This document shows, one piece after another, positions 9,764-18,759 of a DNA stretch of 64,000 nucleotides. The stretch covers positions 196,083-260,082 of the forward strand of contig DJHJ01000014.1 in the NCBI GenBank assembly GCA_002433055.1, read 5' to 3'. The notes below the pieces were generated by a model, which searched no databases, was not told the DNA's origin, and was given only the letters and a program-made list of their open reading frames with translations. The DNA comes from Acidobacteriia bacterium UBA6623. GTDB taxonomy: Bacteria; Acidobacteriota; Terriglobia; Bryobacterales; UBA6623. Numbering within the stretch: the stretch's first letter is position 1; every line of letters starts with the position of its first letter. The translations under genes were made by a program, and so were the position numbers.

Positions 9764-11477
9764 CTCAAACGACGAACAATTCGTACAGCAGCGTTTACTG
9801 TTGGCGTGTGTCCTCTCCGCTTTGGCAGTGGGAGGGTATTTCTACGTTGTCGGCCCTACGGTACCTCCATCTTCGACAACTGTGGCAACCTCAGAATTAC
9901 AAAACCAAGCTCCGGACCGCTCTTCTGTACCTGTCAAAAAAGACTCGAAAAATCAACCTGCTGCAATGACTAGAGCCAGAAGTGACGACCTGAATCTACA
10001 AGTGGCGAAGCGTGAACAAGAGATCGTAGTTGAGACTGAGACATATCGTGTGACGTTTAGTAATCGTGGTGCAACGGTTACAAGCTGGATCCTCAAAAAC
10101 TATAATTCTGCGGACGGTCAAGAAATGGATTTGTTATCTCACGGCACCGATAAATCCCGTGCCTTTACTTTGGTTCGTTCGGGTGGGGAGGCCATTACAG
10201 CCCTCGATGATGCTCTATTTAAAATCAATTCTGGGTCTCACATGAGAGCTGGTCCCACATCTGTGGTATTCGTTTACGATGATGGCCGGTACTCAGCAAG
10301 CAAGACTTTCCGGTTCGAGTCTCAAGGCTATGTGGTGGAAATCGAGAGTGCAGTCACTTTGGATGATATTCCTCAGGAGCATTTACTGACTTGGGCCAAT
10401 GGCTTTGGTGACACAAGACGAGAAAGCGCTAGTTTGTACTCGACAACGTTCTATTATGACCGTTCTGAGAACTCATTGATTCGAAATGTGGCCGGCGATT
10501 TGGGCGAAGATTCATCTACAGTCAGTACTGGTCCATTTCGTTACGTCGGTGTGGATGATCTGTATTTTACAGCTGTCTTTATGCCACTGGAATCGGGTGA
10601 AGAAATCCGCATTGAAACGGGTGAAACTTCATTGCCAACATACGATGAAGAGTACGCGAACTTTGTAACTTTAGCTGCGGGTGGAGCTGAAACAAACCGG
10701 TTCCAGTGTTTTATTGGCCCTAAGATATTTCCGTCGTTGGGTTCGATCCGTCCAGAGTTACAGGAAGTTGTTGATTTTGGGTGGGCTGGGTTCATTGCAA
10801 AACCACTTTACTGGATGTTGCTTTGGACTCATGACAATGTGGTTGCCAATTATGGATGGTCGATTGTACTACTTACGGTGTTTATCAACATAGTCCTGTT
10901 TCCTGTCAAATGGAAATCCTCTGGATCGATGAAAAGGATGCAGGCCGTTGCCCCACTGATGAAACAGATTAACGATAAGTATAAGGGCCTAAAATTCAAT
11001 GATCCGAAGAAGCAACAACAACAGAAAGAGATGCAGGCTCTGTATAAGAAGTATCAAGTCAACCCTTTGGGAGGATGCCTTCCGATGCTTATCCAGATGC
11101 CATTCTTTTTTGCTTTCTATGGTGTCTTGAGCGTAGCGATAGAAATCAGGCAAGCTGATTGGCTCTGGGTAGCTGATCTGTCTCAACCAGAACAGCTGAG
11201 CATTAGGATTTTGCCCATTGCAATGATGGCTTCACAATTTTGGATTCAATCACTTACGCCAACGCCATCGACCGATGCCGCACAGGCTCGGATTATGAAA
11301 TTTATGCCGCTGATGTTCGGCTTCTTGTTCTACAGCTTTCAAAGTGGTCTCGTGTTATACTGGCTGACTAGTAATTTGGCAGGGATTCTACAGCAGGTGT
11401 TTATAAACCGCATGCCTGCTCCTGCTGATCTGCCGAAAATAGAACAGCCACGACGGCACAAGAAGAAGAAAAGGTAG
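9741..11477 (+). CDS. yidC: Membrane protein insertase YidC
   Basis: YidC/Oxa1 family insertase of 578 aa. An N-terminal membrane anchor (~residues 17-37) is followed by a Ser/Thr/Lys-rich linker, a large periplasmic beta-sandwich domain (~90-340), and the five-helix insertase core. The core starts at 'PLYWMLLWTHDNVVANYGWSI' (~residue 355), including the 'PVKWKSSGSMKRMQ' cytosolic loop. The Lys-rich C-terminal tail 'RRHKKKKR' is typical for ribosome contact. The start may be ATG 9741 or ATG 9756; both overlap yidD, indicating tight coupling. Confidence 0.95.
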   Translation: MILYLMPNSNDEQFVQQRLLLACVLSALAVGGYFYVVGPTVPPSSTTVATSELQNQAPDRSSVPVKKDSKNQPAAMTRARSDDLNLQVAKREQEIVVETETYRVTFSNRGATVTSWILKNYNSADGQEMDLLSHGTDKSRAFTLVRSGGEAITALDDALFKINSGSHMRAGPTSVVFVYDDGRYSASKTFRFESQGYVVEIESAVTLDDIPQEHLLTWANGFGDTRRESASLYSTTFYYDRSENSLIRNVAGDLGEDSSTVSTGPFRYVGVDDLYFTAVFMPLESGEEIRIETGETSLPTYDEEYANFVTLAAGGAETNRFQCFIGPKIFPSLGSIRPELQEVVDFGWAGFIAKPLYWMLLWTHDNVVANYGWSIVLLTVFINIVLFPVKWKSSGSMKRMQAVAPLMKQINDKYKGLKFNDPKKQQQQKEMQALYKKYQVNPLGGCLPMLIQMPFFFAFYGVLSVAIEIRQADWLWVADLSQPEQLSIRILPIAMMASQFWIQSLTPTPSTDAAQARIMKFMPLMFGFLFYSFQSGLVLYWLTSNLAGILQQVFINRMPAPADLPKIEQPRRHKKKKR

Positions 11478-11508
11478 TTGGTTAACAACACCACCTATCC
11501 CTCAATAT

Positions 11509-12018
11509 ATGTCAGCTTGGGCGAGCAGCGACGTCCGGTCCAGAGTAGACGAGTTCTTGGGTCCCTTATTGAGAGCCGCCCAGCTCGATGTGGGCTATAC
11601 CATCGATTCGGCTGAAACACTTGAAAACCGGGATCTTTTTTCTCCTGACCTTTTGATTGAGTTCTCAGGTCCAGACGTGGAGTTGCTATTGCTTTACCGC
11701 GCGGAGTTATTGTTGGCCCTTGAACATCTAACGCTGGAAGCATTACAAATTTCCCACCAAGATCGTTACCGGTTAATTTTTGATGCAAATGGATATCGCG
11801 TAACGCGGATCCAAGAATTACGACTGAGCGCCCAGGTAGCTGCAGAGAAGGTCAAGCGCACGGGTAGCCCATTTCATTTTCAGCCGATGAGCTCGCGAGA
11901 AAGGCGCGTGCTGCACTTAGCGTTGCGTGACGAGCACGAGGTTCGTACGGTGTCGGAAGGTATCGTACCGAGACGTCACACTGTCATCTATTCTGTTCAA
12001 GATAAGAAGGAAGACTAG
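11509..12018 (+). CDS. khpB: KH-R3H RNA-binding protein (Jag/KhpB family)
   Basis: A 169-residue protein directly downstream of yidC, the normal position of Jag/KhpB. The C-terminal R3H motif 'SSRERRVLHLAL' (~residues 128-138) and the following 'GIVPRRHTVIYS' are clear. The middle ('LLLALEHLTLEAL', 'YRLIFDANGYR') matches the family's KH-like domain. Members bind RNA and influence cell envelope and division; that role is family knowledge. It lacks the long N-terminal Jag domain seen in Firmicutes. Confidence 0.85.
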   Translation: MSAWASSDVRSRVDEFLGPLLRAAQLDVGYTIDSAETLENRDLFSPDLLIEFSGPDVELLLLYRAELLLALEHLTLEALQISHQDRYRLIFDANGYRVTRIQELRLSAQVAAEKVKRTGSPFHFQPMSSRERRVLHLALRDEHEVRTVSEGIVPRRHTVIYSVQDKKED

Positions 12019-12068
12019 ATCCAAGTGGCACAACATCGTGCCTTTGTGTCACCCCAACGAATGCCGTT

Positions 12069-13442
12069 TTGTCCCTAGCTAACAATTTGCTCCATACAGA
12101 CGATACGATCGTTGCGTTGTCCACACCACCTGGTGTTGGAGCTATTGGCGTAGTGCGCCTGTCCGGTCCTGAAGCGCTGGCAATTAGCAAGCAACTAGTG
12201 GCTCTCACGAATCGAAAAGAACTCGGGCACAGGTGCGCATCAATCGGTTCGCTGATTGATGACAAAGGGGAAGTGGTCGATCAAGTGATCCTCACATATT
12301 TCCCCAAGCCAAAATCTTACAGTGGCGAAGATATCGTGGAAATTTCGTGCCACGGCTCACCAGTGATTCTTTCCTTTGCAGTTGAGAGAGCAATTTTTTT
12401 AGGAGCCCGTCTGGCCGAACCTGGTGAATTCACACAACGTGCTTTTTGCAATGGGCGAATTGATCTTGCTCAAGCAGAAGCAGTGCGTGATCTTGTTGAA
12501 GCTACTACTTTGCACCAAGCGCGAGTAGCGATACAGCAAGTGGAAGGAGCACTCTCTCGCCGAGTGGGGCCTCTCAAAAAGAAGCTTTGCGACTTGATTG
12601 CTCTACTTGAAGCAGGTATCGACTTTGCGGAGGACGATGTCACTGTTCCAAGTGCCGTTACACTGCTCGACCGGTTAGAACCTTTAATTTTGGGCGTGAC
12701 TTCTCTGACAGATAGTTTCCGTTTTGGCAAGGTGGTGCGCTCCGGTTTGACAATTTCAATTCTCGGGAGGCCCAATACTGGTAAATCAAGCTTATTCAAT
12801 AAGTTGCTCGAAAAAGATCGCTCCATTATTAGCGAAGCTGCGGGTACCACACGTGATCAGGTTAGTGAGATGTTATCCATAGAAGGGTTGCCAGTCAAAT
12901 TAATAGACACGGCGGGTATCAGAATGACATCTGATGTTGTCGAAGCCAAGGGAGTAGAAAAAAGCTACGAAGCACTTGCCGACTCAGATCTTATTCTTAT
13001 TGTCGTCGACTTATCCGAGGAGCTTCAAGCGGCCGATCATGAGTTATTAGCGAAATCTACCGATGATGAACGTTGTCTGCTCGTCGGCAACAAGGCGGAT
13101 TTGCAGTCTAAGGTAAAACTGCAAGGTGATTTTGCTATTGTTTCTGCACTTACTGGTGAAGGGGTTGACGAACTTCGGCAAGCTATACGTTTCAAGGCAC
13201 TACCCGAGGTAACAGGATTGGGTGAAGGAACGTTTGTTACTAATTTGCGCCATCAAGGATTGCTGTGCGATGCACTTGAGTATTTAAGGAAAGCAGAGGG
13301 GGCGATTTCAGATGATGTACCTCAAGAAATGCTATTACTGGACCTATATGGGGCTCTTTCGTCCATTGATCGAATCACTGGCGCTACCAGTGTTGATGAC
13401 ATACTAGAGAATATCTTTTCAGCTTTTTGTATCGGAAAGTGA
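12069..13442 (+). CDS. mnmE: tRNA uridine-5-carboxymethylaminomethyl modification GTPase MnmE
   Basis: MnmE (TrmE), 457 aa, with MnmG modifies the wobble uridine of certain tRNAs. The N-terminal folate-binding domain begins 'DTIVALSTPPGVGAIGVVRLSG'-like (split here at Val ~22). The G domain shows 'GRPNTGKSSLFN' (G1), 'DTAGIR' (G3) and 'NKAD' (G4). The C-terminus ends in the family-typical 'FCIGK' with its catalytic cysteine. The start is a TTG at 12069, since no ATG gives the conserved N-terminus. It follows khpB in the conserved cluster. Confidence 0.95.
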   Translation: MSLANNLLHTDDTIVALSTPPGVGAIGVVRLSGPEALAISKQLVALTNRKELGHRCASIGSLIDDKGEVVDQVILTYFPKPKSYSGEDIVEISCHGSPVILSFAVERAIFLGARLAEPGEFTQRAFCNGRIDLAQAEAVRDLVEATTLHQARVAIQQVEGALSRRVGPLKKKLCDLIALLEAGIDFAEDDVTVPSAVTLLDRLEPLILGVTSLTDSFRFGKVVRSGLTISILGRPNTGKSSLFNKLLEKDRSIISEAAGTTRDQVSEMLSIEGLPVKLIDTAGIRMTSDVVEAKGVEKSYEALADSDLILIVVDLSEELQAADHELLAKSTDDERCLLVGNKADLQSKVKLQGDFAIVSALTGEGVDELRQAIRFKALPEVTGLGEGTFVTNLRHQGLLCDALEYLRKAEGAISDDVPQEMLLLDLYGALSSIDRITGATSVDDILENIFSAFCIGK

Positions 13443-13455
13443 TGATAATGAAAGA

Positions 13456-13701
13456 ATGCAAGCTGTAGTTCATGTAGCTTTTAAAAAAACGGTTCTTGAT
13501 CCTCAAGGCCGCACCATTTGTTCGACTTTGAATAACCTAGGACACAAAAATGTTCTCGACGTGCGACAAGGCAAGTTTTTCGAAATTGAAATTGACCCGG
13601 ATATTTCCCAAGAACAAGCGCGCGAACAGATTGAAAAGGTTGCTCGTGAAGTTTTAGCCAACCCCGTAATCGAGGATTATAGTATCGATTGGAAAGATTG
13701 A
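13456..13701 (+). CDS. purS: Phosphoribosylformylglycinamidine synthase subunit PurS
   Basis: 81-residue PurS, the small structural subunit bridging PurL and PurQ in the fourth step of purine biosynthesis. The characteristic run 'KKTVLDPQGRTI..TL.NLG..NVLDVRQGKFFEIEID' is present. The usual purQ and purL partners are not next to it; it sits 13 bases after mnmE and 6 bases before glmS, apparently cotranscribed with both. Confidence 0.9.
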   Translation: MQAVVHVAFKKTVLDPQGRTICSTLNNLGHKNVLDVRQGKFFEIEIDPDISQEQAREQIEKVAREVLANPVIEDYSIDWKD

Positions 13702-13707
13702 ACGGAT

Positions 13708-15567
13708 ATGTGCGGAATTGTTGGCTACATCGGTCCTAACGAGGCAGCTCCAATATTGGTCGACAGCCTACGTCGCCTCGAATACAGAGGTTATGACTCT
13801 GCGGGGCTTGTAGTTAGTGACAACGGCAACGAGTTTCAACTGAGGCGCGCTGCCGGAAAATTGCGCAATTTGGAGAAAACGCTGCGAACTAGCCCAGTTG
13901 GTGGCAACTATGGGATAGGGCACACTCGCTGGGCCACGCACGGACGACCGACTGAGGAGAACGCGCACCCTCATCGTGATTCCACCGGTGATATTGTTGT
14001 TGTGCACAATGGCATCGTAGAAAACTATCTAACACTGAAAGCTGAACTTGAAAAAACTGGATGCAAGTTTGCAACTGAGACTGACACAGAAGTCATTGCT
14101 CAGCTTGTTGCTGAACTTAGTGCAGATGGGACACCACTCGAGGAAGCTCTACGGTTATCCGTACAAAAGTTGCAAGGTGTATTTGCATTGGCTTTGATCT
14201 CGAGTCGAGATCCAAATAAGATTGTCGTTGCTCGTAGTGGTCCTCCCGCGGTGGTAGGTATTGGGCAAGACGAGTACTTCGTTGCTTCCGATGTCCCAGC
14301 GATTCTTCATCACACACGTGACATGTTTTTTCTTTCTGACGGCGATATCGCAGTGTTGACGTCTCGTGGTGTGCGTGTAACAGACTTTAAAGGCCGCTCC
14401 TTGAACCCTTCTGTACAGCATGTGTTGTGGGATCCGGTGATGACGGAAAAAGGTGGCTATCGACACTTCATGCTGAAAGAGATCTTCGAACAGCCAAGTT
14501 CAGTTAGAGATACGCTACTCGGACGAGTTGCTCGGTCATCGGGGGAAGTTTTTCTCGATGAGATGGAAATCACCCAAAAGGAATTCGCTGCAATTGAGCA
14601 TGTGAGAATGGTAGCGTGCGGAACCTCCTGGCACGCTGCTTTAGCGGCAAAGTTCATCATCGAAAGGTTGGCTGGCATTCCTGTTGAGGTTGACTACGGA
14701 AGTGAATTCCGGTACCGTGACCCAATCCTGGGAGGGGAAACCCTCACCGTCCTGATTAGTCAGTCAGGAGAGACTGCTGATACTTTAGCAGCACAACGCG
14801 AAGCGATTGGTAAAGGTTCCAAGACGTTGGCGATCTGCAATGTCCTAGGTTCAATGTTGACACGAGAGGCAGCAGGAACGATTTACACTCATGCTGGACC
14901 TGAAATCGGAGTAGCTTCGACCAAAGCGTTTACCTGTCAGTTGACAGCTCTATTCTTGTTGGCTCTTCACCTGAGTCGTGTCAAAGACCAGTGTGCAACA
15001 CGGGAATTACAACGTATTATTGATGAGTTGCTCATTATTCCAAGTAAGCTCGAAGCGGTCCTGGCGAACCATGAGCAGTATGAGGCTCTTGCGCGATCTC
15101 TTTTTCGTGCTCAAGGCTTTTTGTTTCTCGGGCGCGGAGTTCATTATCCGATTGCTCTAGAAGGTGCTTTAAAGCTCAAAGAGATATCGTATATTCACGC
15201 CGAGGGATATCCGGCGGGTGAGATGAAGCACGGCCCCAATGCTCTCCTAGACGAACACCTACCTGTCGTGGCAATTGCTACTCAAGACCCCAACGATGAA
15301 AGTAGTCGGATTCGCTATGAAAAAACAGTGGCAAATATTAAAGAAGTACAAGCACGCCAAGCGCGTGTAATTGCGTTGGCAACTCAAAACAATCATAAAC
15401 TCAACGACTTCGTCGAAGATGTGATTGAGATTCCACCCGCTCCTGAGTTGCTGTCACCTATTCTCGAAATTGTTCCCTTGCAGCTTCTCGCCTATCACAT
15501 CGGTGTGTTACGTGGTTGTGATGTTGACCAACCTCGCAATTTGGCCAAAAGTGTCACTGTCGAATGA
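13708..15567 (+). CDS. glmS: Glutamine-fructose-6-phosphate aminotransferase (isomerizing)
   Basis: GlmS (619 aa) makes glucosamine-6-phosphate for peptidoglycan and LPS. The N-terminal Ntn-hydrolase domain begins MCGIVGYIG with catalytic Cys2. 'HTRWATHGRPTEENAHPH' and 'HNGIVEN' follow. Two SIS domains with 'SQSGETADTLAA' and 'GRGVHYPIALEGALKLKE' complete the protein, which ends in the conserved 'RNLAKSVTVE'. No glmS ribozyme could fit in the 6-base gap after purS. Length is normal. Confidence 0.97.
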   Translation: MCGIVGYIGPNEAAPILVDSLRRLEYRGYDSAGLVVSDNGNEFQLRRAAGKLRNLEKTLRTSPVGGNYGIGHTRWATHGRPTEENAHPHRDSTGDIVVVHNGIVENYLTLKAELEKTGCKFATETDTEVIAQLVAELSADGTPLEEALRLSVQKLQGVFALALISSRDPNKIVVARSGPPAVVGIGQDEYFVASDVPAILHHTRDMFFLSDGDIAVLTSRGVRVTDFKGRSLNPSVQHVLWDPVMTEKGGYRHFMLKEIFEQPSSVRDTLLGRVARSSGEVFLDEMEITQKEFAAIEHVRMVACGTSWHAALAAKFIIERLAGIPVEVDYGSEFRYRDPILGGETLTVLISQSGETADTLAAQREAIGKGSKTLAICNVLGSMLTREAAGTIYTHAGPEIGVASTKAFTCQLTALFLLALHLSRVKDQCATRELQRIIDELLIIPSKLEAVLANHEQYEALARSLFRAQGFLFLGRGVHYPIALEGALKLKEISYIHAEGYPAGEMKHGPNALLDEHLPVVAIATQDPNDESSRIRYEKTVANIKEVQARQARVIALATQNNHKLNDFVEDVIEIPPAPELLSPILEIVPLQLLAYHIGVLRGCDVDQPRNLAKSVTVE

Positions 15568-15589
15568 CTCAACTAGAGGAGTAACAGAA

Positions 15590-15727
15590 ATGGACCTAAT
15601 CGAGTGGCATAAGAGGCGTGTCGATTGGTGGCAAAGGAAACTACGAATCAGTGATTATGGAATGCTCTGGTTGTCCTTCCTAAAAGGAGTAATCCTCACT
15701 GTGATCGTTATGAAGGTATTCTTCTAA
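15590..15727 (+). CDS. 45-residue single-pass membrane protein
   Basis: A short frame starting at the ATG at 15590, with a good ribosome site (AGAGGAG) about 7 bases upstream, 22 bases after glmS. It has a charged amphipathic N-terminus (EWHKRRVDWWQRKLR) and one hydrophobic helix (~residues 25-45, LWLSFLKGVILTVIVMKVFF). No family is recognised. Cotranscription with glmS is likely. The strong ribosome site and the clean topology support a real small protein. Confidence 0.6.
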   Translation: MDLIEWHKRRVDWWQRKLRISDYGMLWLSFLKGVILTVIVMKVFF

Positions 15728-15836
15728 TTTAATCAGTAGTGGTGAAACACTCTCCACCGAGGGTCATTTAGGGCCCAACTTCCTCCGTTGGAACAGATTT
15801 CATCACTATGGCTTAGTCTGCTGGTACGGGTTTTAT

Positions 15837-16700
15837 TTACGAAAATTCTTTATTCGCCCTTATCCAGTTTAGGGTGATTTCCAATACTTCTTCCTCTCGT
15901 CCTTTGAAATAGTGAGCATCTGCGTCTAGGTTTCCATTCCTGGTATCATTCAGGAGAAAATATACCAAATCAGAGTTTGCAGCTTCCAATTTTTCTTGAG
16001 ATGGTGGCAAGGTAGCAGGATAAGGGTCGGCAGGATCGCGAACCCCAAGAATTTTTCTGTGGGAAATGTTTTTGAGAATATCAATTGGAACTGCCTTACT
16101 TTCCGGGCCGCGTTTGTCTAGAAAAATTGAGTAAGTTTGAAGCAAAGGTATACCACCTTCCACCATGGGTGGTATTAGAAACACATCAGAACCTTGCCCC
16201 GATGCTACTTTCTCCTTGGCCTCTTTGACAATTTGTTGATATTTTTCTATTCCGCCACAAATCTTTATTGAGCCTGAACGAAGATCGCCAAGTGGTGCGT
16301 AGAGAAGCATTGCAGCTACCCTTAAATCATTTGTTTCCGCAACATAGAAGGGGACGGTCACCGTTCCATAGCTATGACCTCCTAAAATAATTTTCTCTGC
16401 ACCCTGTGATACTAGAAAATCGATTCCCAATCCGTGATCACCTGCTGAAGCAGCCAAGCTGTGAAAGCCAGATTGGGAACCGTGATCACGTCTGTTTAGA
16501 GAAAGAGTCATGTAGCCGGCATCAGCTAATCTTGGCCCCAAAAATAGAAATAATGAATCAAAAAATTCTCCTCCGGTTCCTGGAAAAAGTGCAATCGCCG
16601 TTTTGGAAGTACATTCATCGGGTTTCCAGAGAACGCCATTCAAACACATTTCTTGTTCTGCATCGATGCAAATAAGTTCAGTAGAAATTCTTTTTGACAT
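15837..16700 (-). CDS. Alpha/beta-hydrolase family protein
   Basis: 287 aa with the alpha/beta-hydrolase nucleophile elbow 'GGHSYGT' (Ser ~109), an oxyanion-region 'FPGTGGEFFDS' (~40-50), and a late 'DADAHYF' supplying the candidate catalytic histidine (~267). A 'VRDPADPYP' segment (~226) probably holds the acid. No signal peptide is seen, so it is likely cytoplasmic. The substrate is unknown; it could be an esterase or a carbon-ester hydrolase. Convergent to glmS, with 109 bases between them, and upstream-adjacent to the AlkA-like gene on the same strand. Confidence 0.7.
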   Translation of the reverse strand: MSKRISTELICIDAEQEMCLNGVLWKPDECTSKTAIALFPGTGGEFFDSLFLFLGPRLADAGYMTLSLNRRDHGSQSGFHSLAASAGDHGLGIDFLVSQGAEKIILGGHSYGTVTVPFYVAETNDLRVAAMLLYAPLGDLRSGSIKICGGIEKYQQIVKEAKEKVASGQGSDVFLIPPMVEGGIPLLQTYSIFLDKRGPESKAVPIDILKNISHRKILGVRDPADPYPATLPPSQEKLEAANSDLVYFLLNDTRNGNLDADAHYFKGREEEVLEITLNWIRANKEFS

Positions 16701-16779
16701 ATCTAGTACTGTTGCTGATCTATGGAAATTGCTGCTTTAGTGCAACAAATCTTTTTCCGAAATTCAATAGTTAGTCTGG

Positions 16780-17403
16780 CTAAATCAGTCCGTTGTCGTA
16801 TATATGCCAACAGAGCATACAGCCTACCGACCTATACGGCTTCCATTTTTCAGTTAGTGTGTGAATTTGTGTTGGCACATCATTGATCTCGACATCATAC
16901 AGCCTGGAAAGAACTTTGTTGATCGTTGCGTCTCCCTCCACAAGGACATCAGGATGTCCTACATAAAAAAGAGCAATAATTGAGGCGCTCCATGGTCCAA
17001 CACCTTTAAGTGTTAGAAGCTCCCTGTAACATTCTTCTACTTCTCTTTCTTCCAATCTGAAAAAATACTTTGGATCAGATTGGATAACGGTTGCTATAGA
17101 TCTCAGGTGTTTAATCTTCTGGTTAGATATCCCACATTTCTGTAAATCTACGGCCGCAGTTTCCAAAAACTGGGTGGGTGTGATTGGGCTATTCAACAGA
17201 GCATAGACGCGACGTCGAATAGTATTTGATGCTTTGTCTGATAGTTGTTGGTTTACAACTACGTTTATGAATGTTTCAAAGCAGAACTTTTTTTTCCGAT
17301 ATCTTATAGCTATGCCGTTAGTAACATAAGTTTTTAGCCTCTTATCGTGTTTAGCCAGATACTTGATTGCATCGTTTATCGTATTGAGGTGTAGCCTAGG
17401 CAT
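16780..17403 (-). CDS. HhH-GPD DNA glycosylase, AlkA (3-methyladenine glycosylase II) type
   Basis: 207 aa from the ATG at 17403 (a GTG at 17445 would add 14 residues). It contains the helix-hairpin-helix motif 'LKGVGPWSASIIALF' and the catalytic aspartate region 'LVEGDATI', the signature of base-excision glycosylases. 'VNQQLSDKASNTI' is the usual 'QQ.s..aA' helix of AlkA-like enzymes. There are no Fe-S cysteines, so it is not an EndoIII/MutY type. The protein is unusually rich in Lys, Asn and Ile and the DNA is AT-richer than neighbouring genes, a possible sign of transfer. Confidence 0.8.
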   Translation of the reverse strand: MPRLHLNTINDAIKYLAKHDKRLKTYVTNGIAIRYRKKKFCFETFINVVVNQQLSDKASNTIRRRVYALLNSPITPTQFLETAAVDLQKCGISNQKIKHLRSIATVIQSDPKYFFRLEEREVEECYRELLTLKGVGPWSASIIALFYVGHPDVLVEGDATINKVLSRLYDVEINDVPTQIHTLTEKWKPYRSVGCMLCWHIYDNGLI

Positions 17404-17515
17404 ACTGGAAGAAGTGGTAATTGATGTCACACATCGTACCACCACATCGATGATCAGATATTTTAACTAGCCCTGATCAGAGATGGTTTTTTATCTTGTC
17501 AAAATGTAAAAAGCC

Positions 17516-18742
17516 GTGCAGATATCAAAACAGAGTAGTCTTTCCGTCAATATTACGATTACTTTTGTCGGTTTGTTGATCCTGCAACCGGTTATCGGAT
17601 CGCAGCGAAAATCAACATTGCGAGATGACGAAAAAGCTCGATCGTTACTTGTAAAGGTTGCAAACACCTATGCTGACCTTAGGCAATTCTATTTTGAAAC
17701 GCTTGAGACGACAGAGACACTTTCGAAGGGGTTTACGCGTAGCAGTCAGGTTCGCTATGTTACTGCAGCTGATGCAGAAGACCGTGCCCGATTTTCTGAA
17801 TCTAGTACCGTTAATAGTGGTCTAGCAGTTTTCGATGGCGCAATACATTGGAACCTTGCTCCACTCCTCAGGCAGTATACCCGTCGCAATGCAGCCTCTT
17901 CTGTTTTCACTGATGATGGACACAGTGATGCACGAGTTGTCGATGCTCGAAAAGCGGCTCTCCGGTATAAAAAACGCTACGCTGCAGTAGCCACTAGACT
18001 ACTGAGTGCTCGATTTATTAATGGCGAAAACTCCAAACGGCAAGTTGGTGTCGAAGCCAGCTATAGCATGCCTGCCGGAATGCCTGAGGGTAAGATTTTT
18101 CGTAAATATTGGATTGATACTAAGCTCAAGCTCGTAACACGTGAACTTTCAATTGCTTCTATTGCCAACCCTAATACGGAACATCCTACTCGAGTTGAAC
18201 AAGTTATTGCTTTCTCTTCAACAGCAATTGGTAATGATATCCCCGCCGAGATATTTGTTTTTACTCCCTCTTCTGGAACAGAATTGGTTGAACAATTTGG
18301 AGTTACATCAAATTCTGTTTCTAGACTCGCAAACCGACGTGCCCCTCAGTTTGAATTACAGGGTTTTGACGGGACTACCTATCGCTTACAAGAACTGATT
18401 GGCAAGGTAGTTTTACTGGACTTTTGGGCTACATGGTGCAAGCCGTGTCGTATCGATTTACCTCACATCGAAGCTCTCTACCAGGAGTTTTCCAGCCAAG
18501 GTTTAGTTGTGTTGGGAGTGAACACCGAACCGAGAGATCGGTCGCAGGCCTTTTTTGAGCATCAGGGGTACTCTTTCCCCAGCCTGGTGGATCTAGATGC
18601 CTCGGTGTCACGGCTGTATTTAGTTCGGTCGATTCCTACTCTAGTCGTTATCGACCGGGAAGGGAAGATTTCCTCCTATCTCGTCGGACTCTACCCGGAA
18701 GAACGTCTACGATCTGAGTTGAGCAAGGTGGGGATCCGTTAG
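17516..18742 (+). CDS. Secreted TlpA-like thioredoxin-fold protein with N-terminal DUF2092/LolA-like domain
   Basis: 408 aa with an N-terminal hydrophobic signal segment (~residues 10-30), then a ~230-residue beta-rich region resembling the LolA/DUF2092 fold. A TlpA/ResA-type thioredoxin domain starts at ~residue 275 with 'APQFELQGFDGTTYRL' and the redox motif 'WATWCKPCR' (~residue 305). 'SIPTLVVID' supplies the cis-proline loop. The expected location is the periplasm, as a thiol-disulfide oxidoreductase or a lipid-linked sensor. The start is a GTG; it is divergent from the glycosylase. Confidence 0.8.
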   Translation: MQISKQSSLSVNITITFVGLLILQPVIGSQRKSTLRDDEKARSLLVKVANTYADLRQFYFETLETTETLSKGFTRSSQVRYVTAADAEDRARFSESSTVNSGLAVFDGAIHWNLAPLLRQYTRRNAASSVFTDDGHSDARVVDARKAALRYKKRYAAVATRLLSARFINGENSKRQVGVEASYSMPAGMPEGKIFRKYWIDTKLKLVTRELSIASIANPNTEHPTRVEQVIAFSSTAIGNDIPAEIFVFTPSSGTELVEQFGVTSNSVSRLANRRAPQFELQGFDGTTYRLQELIGKVVLLDFWATWCKPCRIDLPHIEALYQEFSSQGLVVLGVNTEPRDRSQAFFEHQGYSFPSLVDLDASVSRLYLVRSIPTLVVIDREGKISSYLVGLYPEERLRSELSKVGIR

Positions 18743-18759
18743 GAATCAACTATTCCTAT

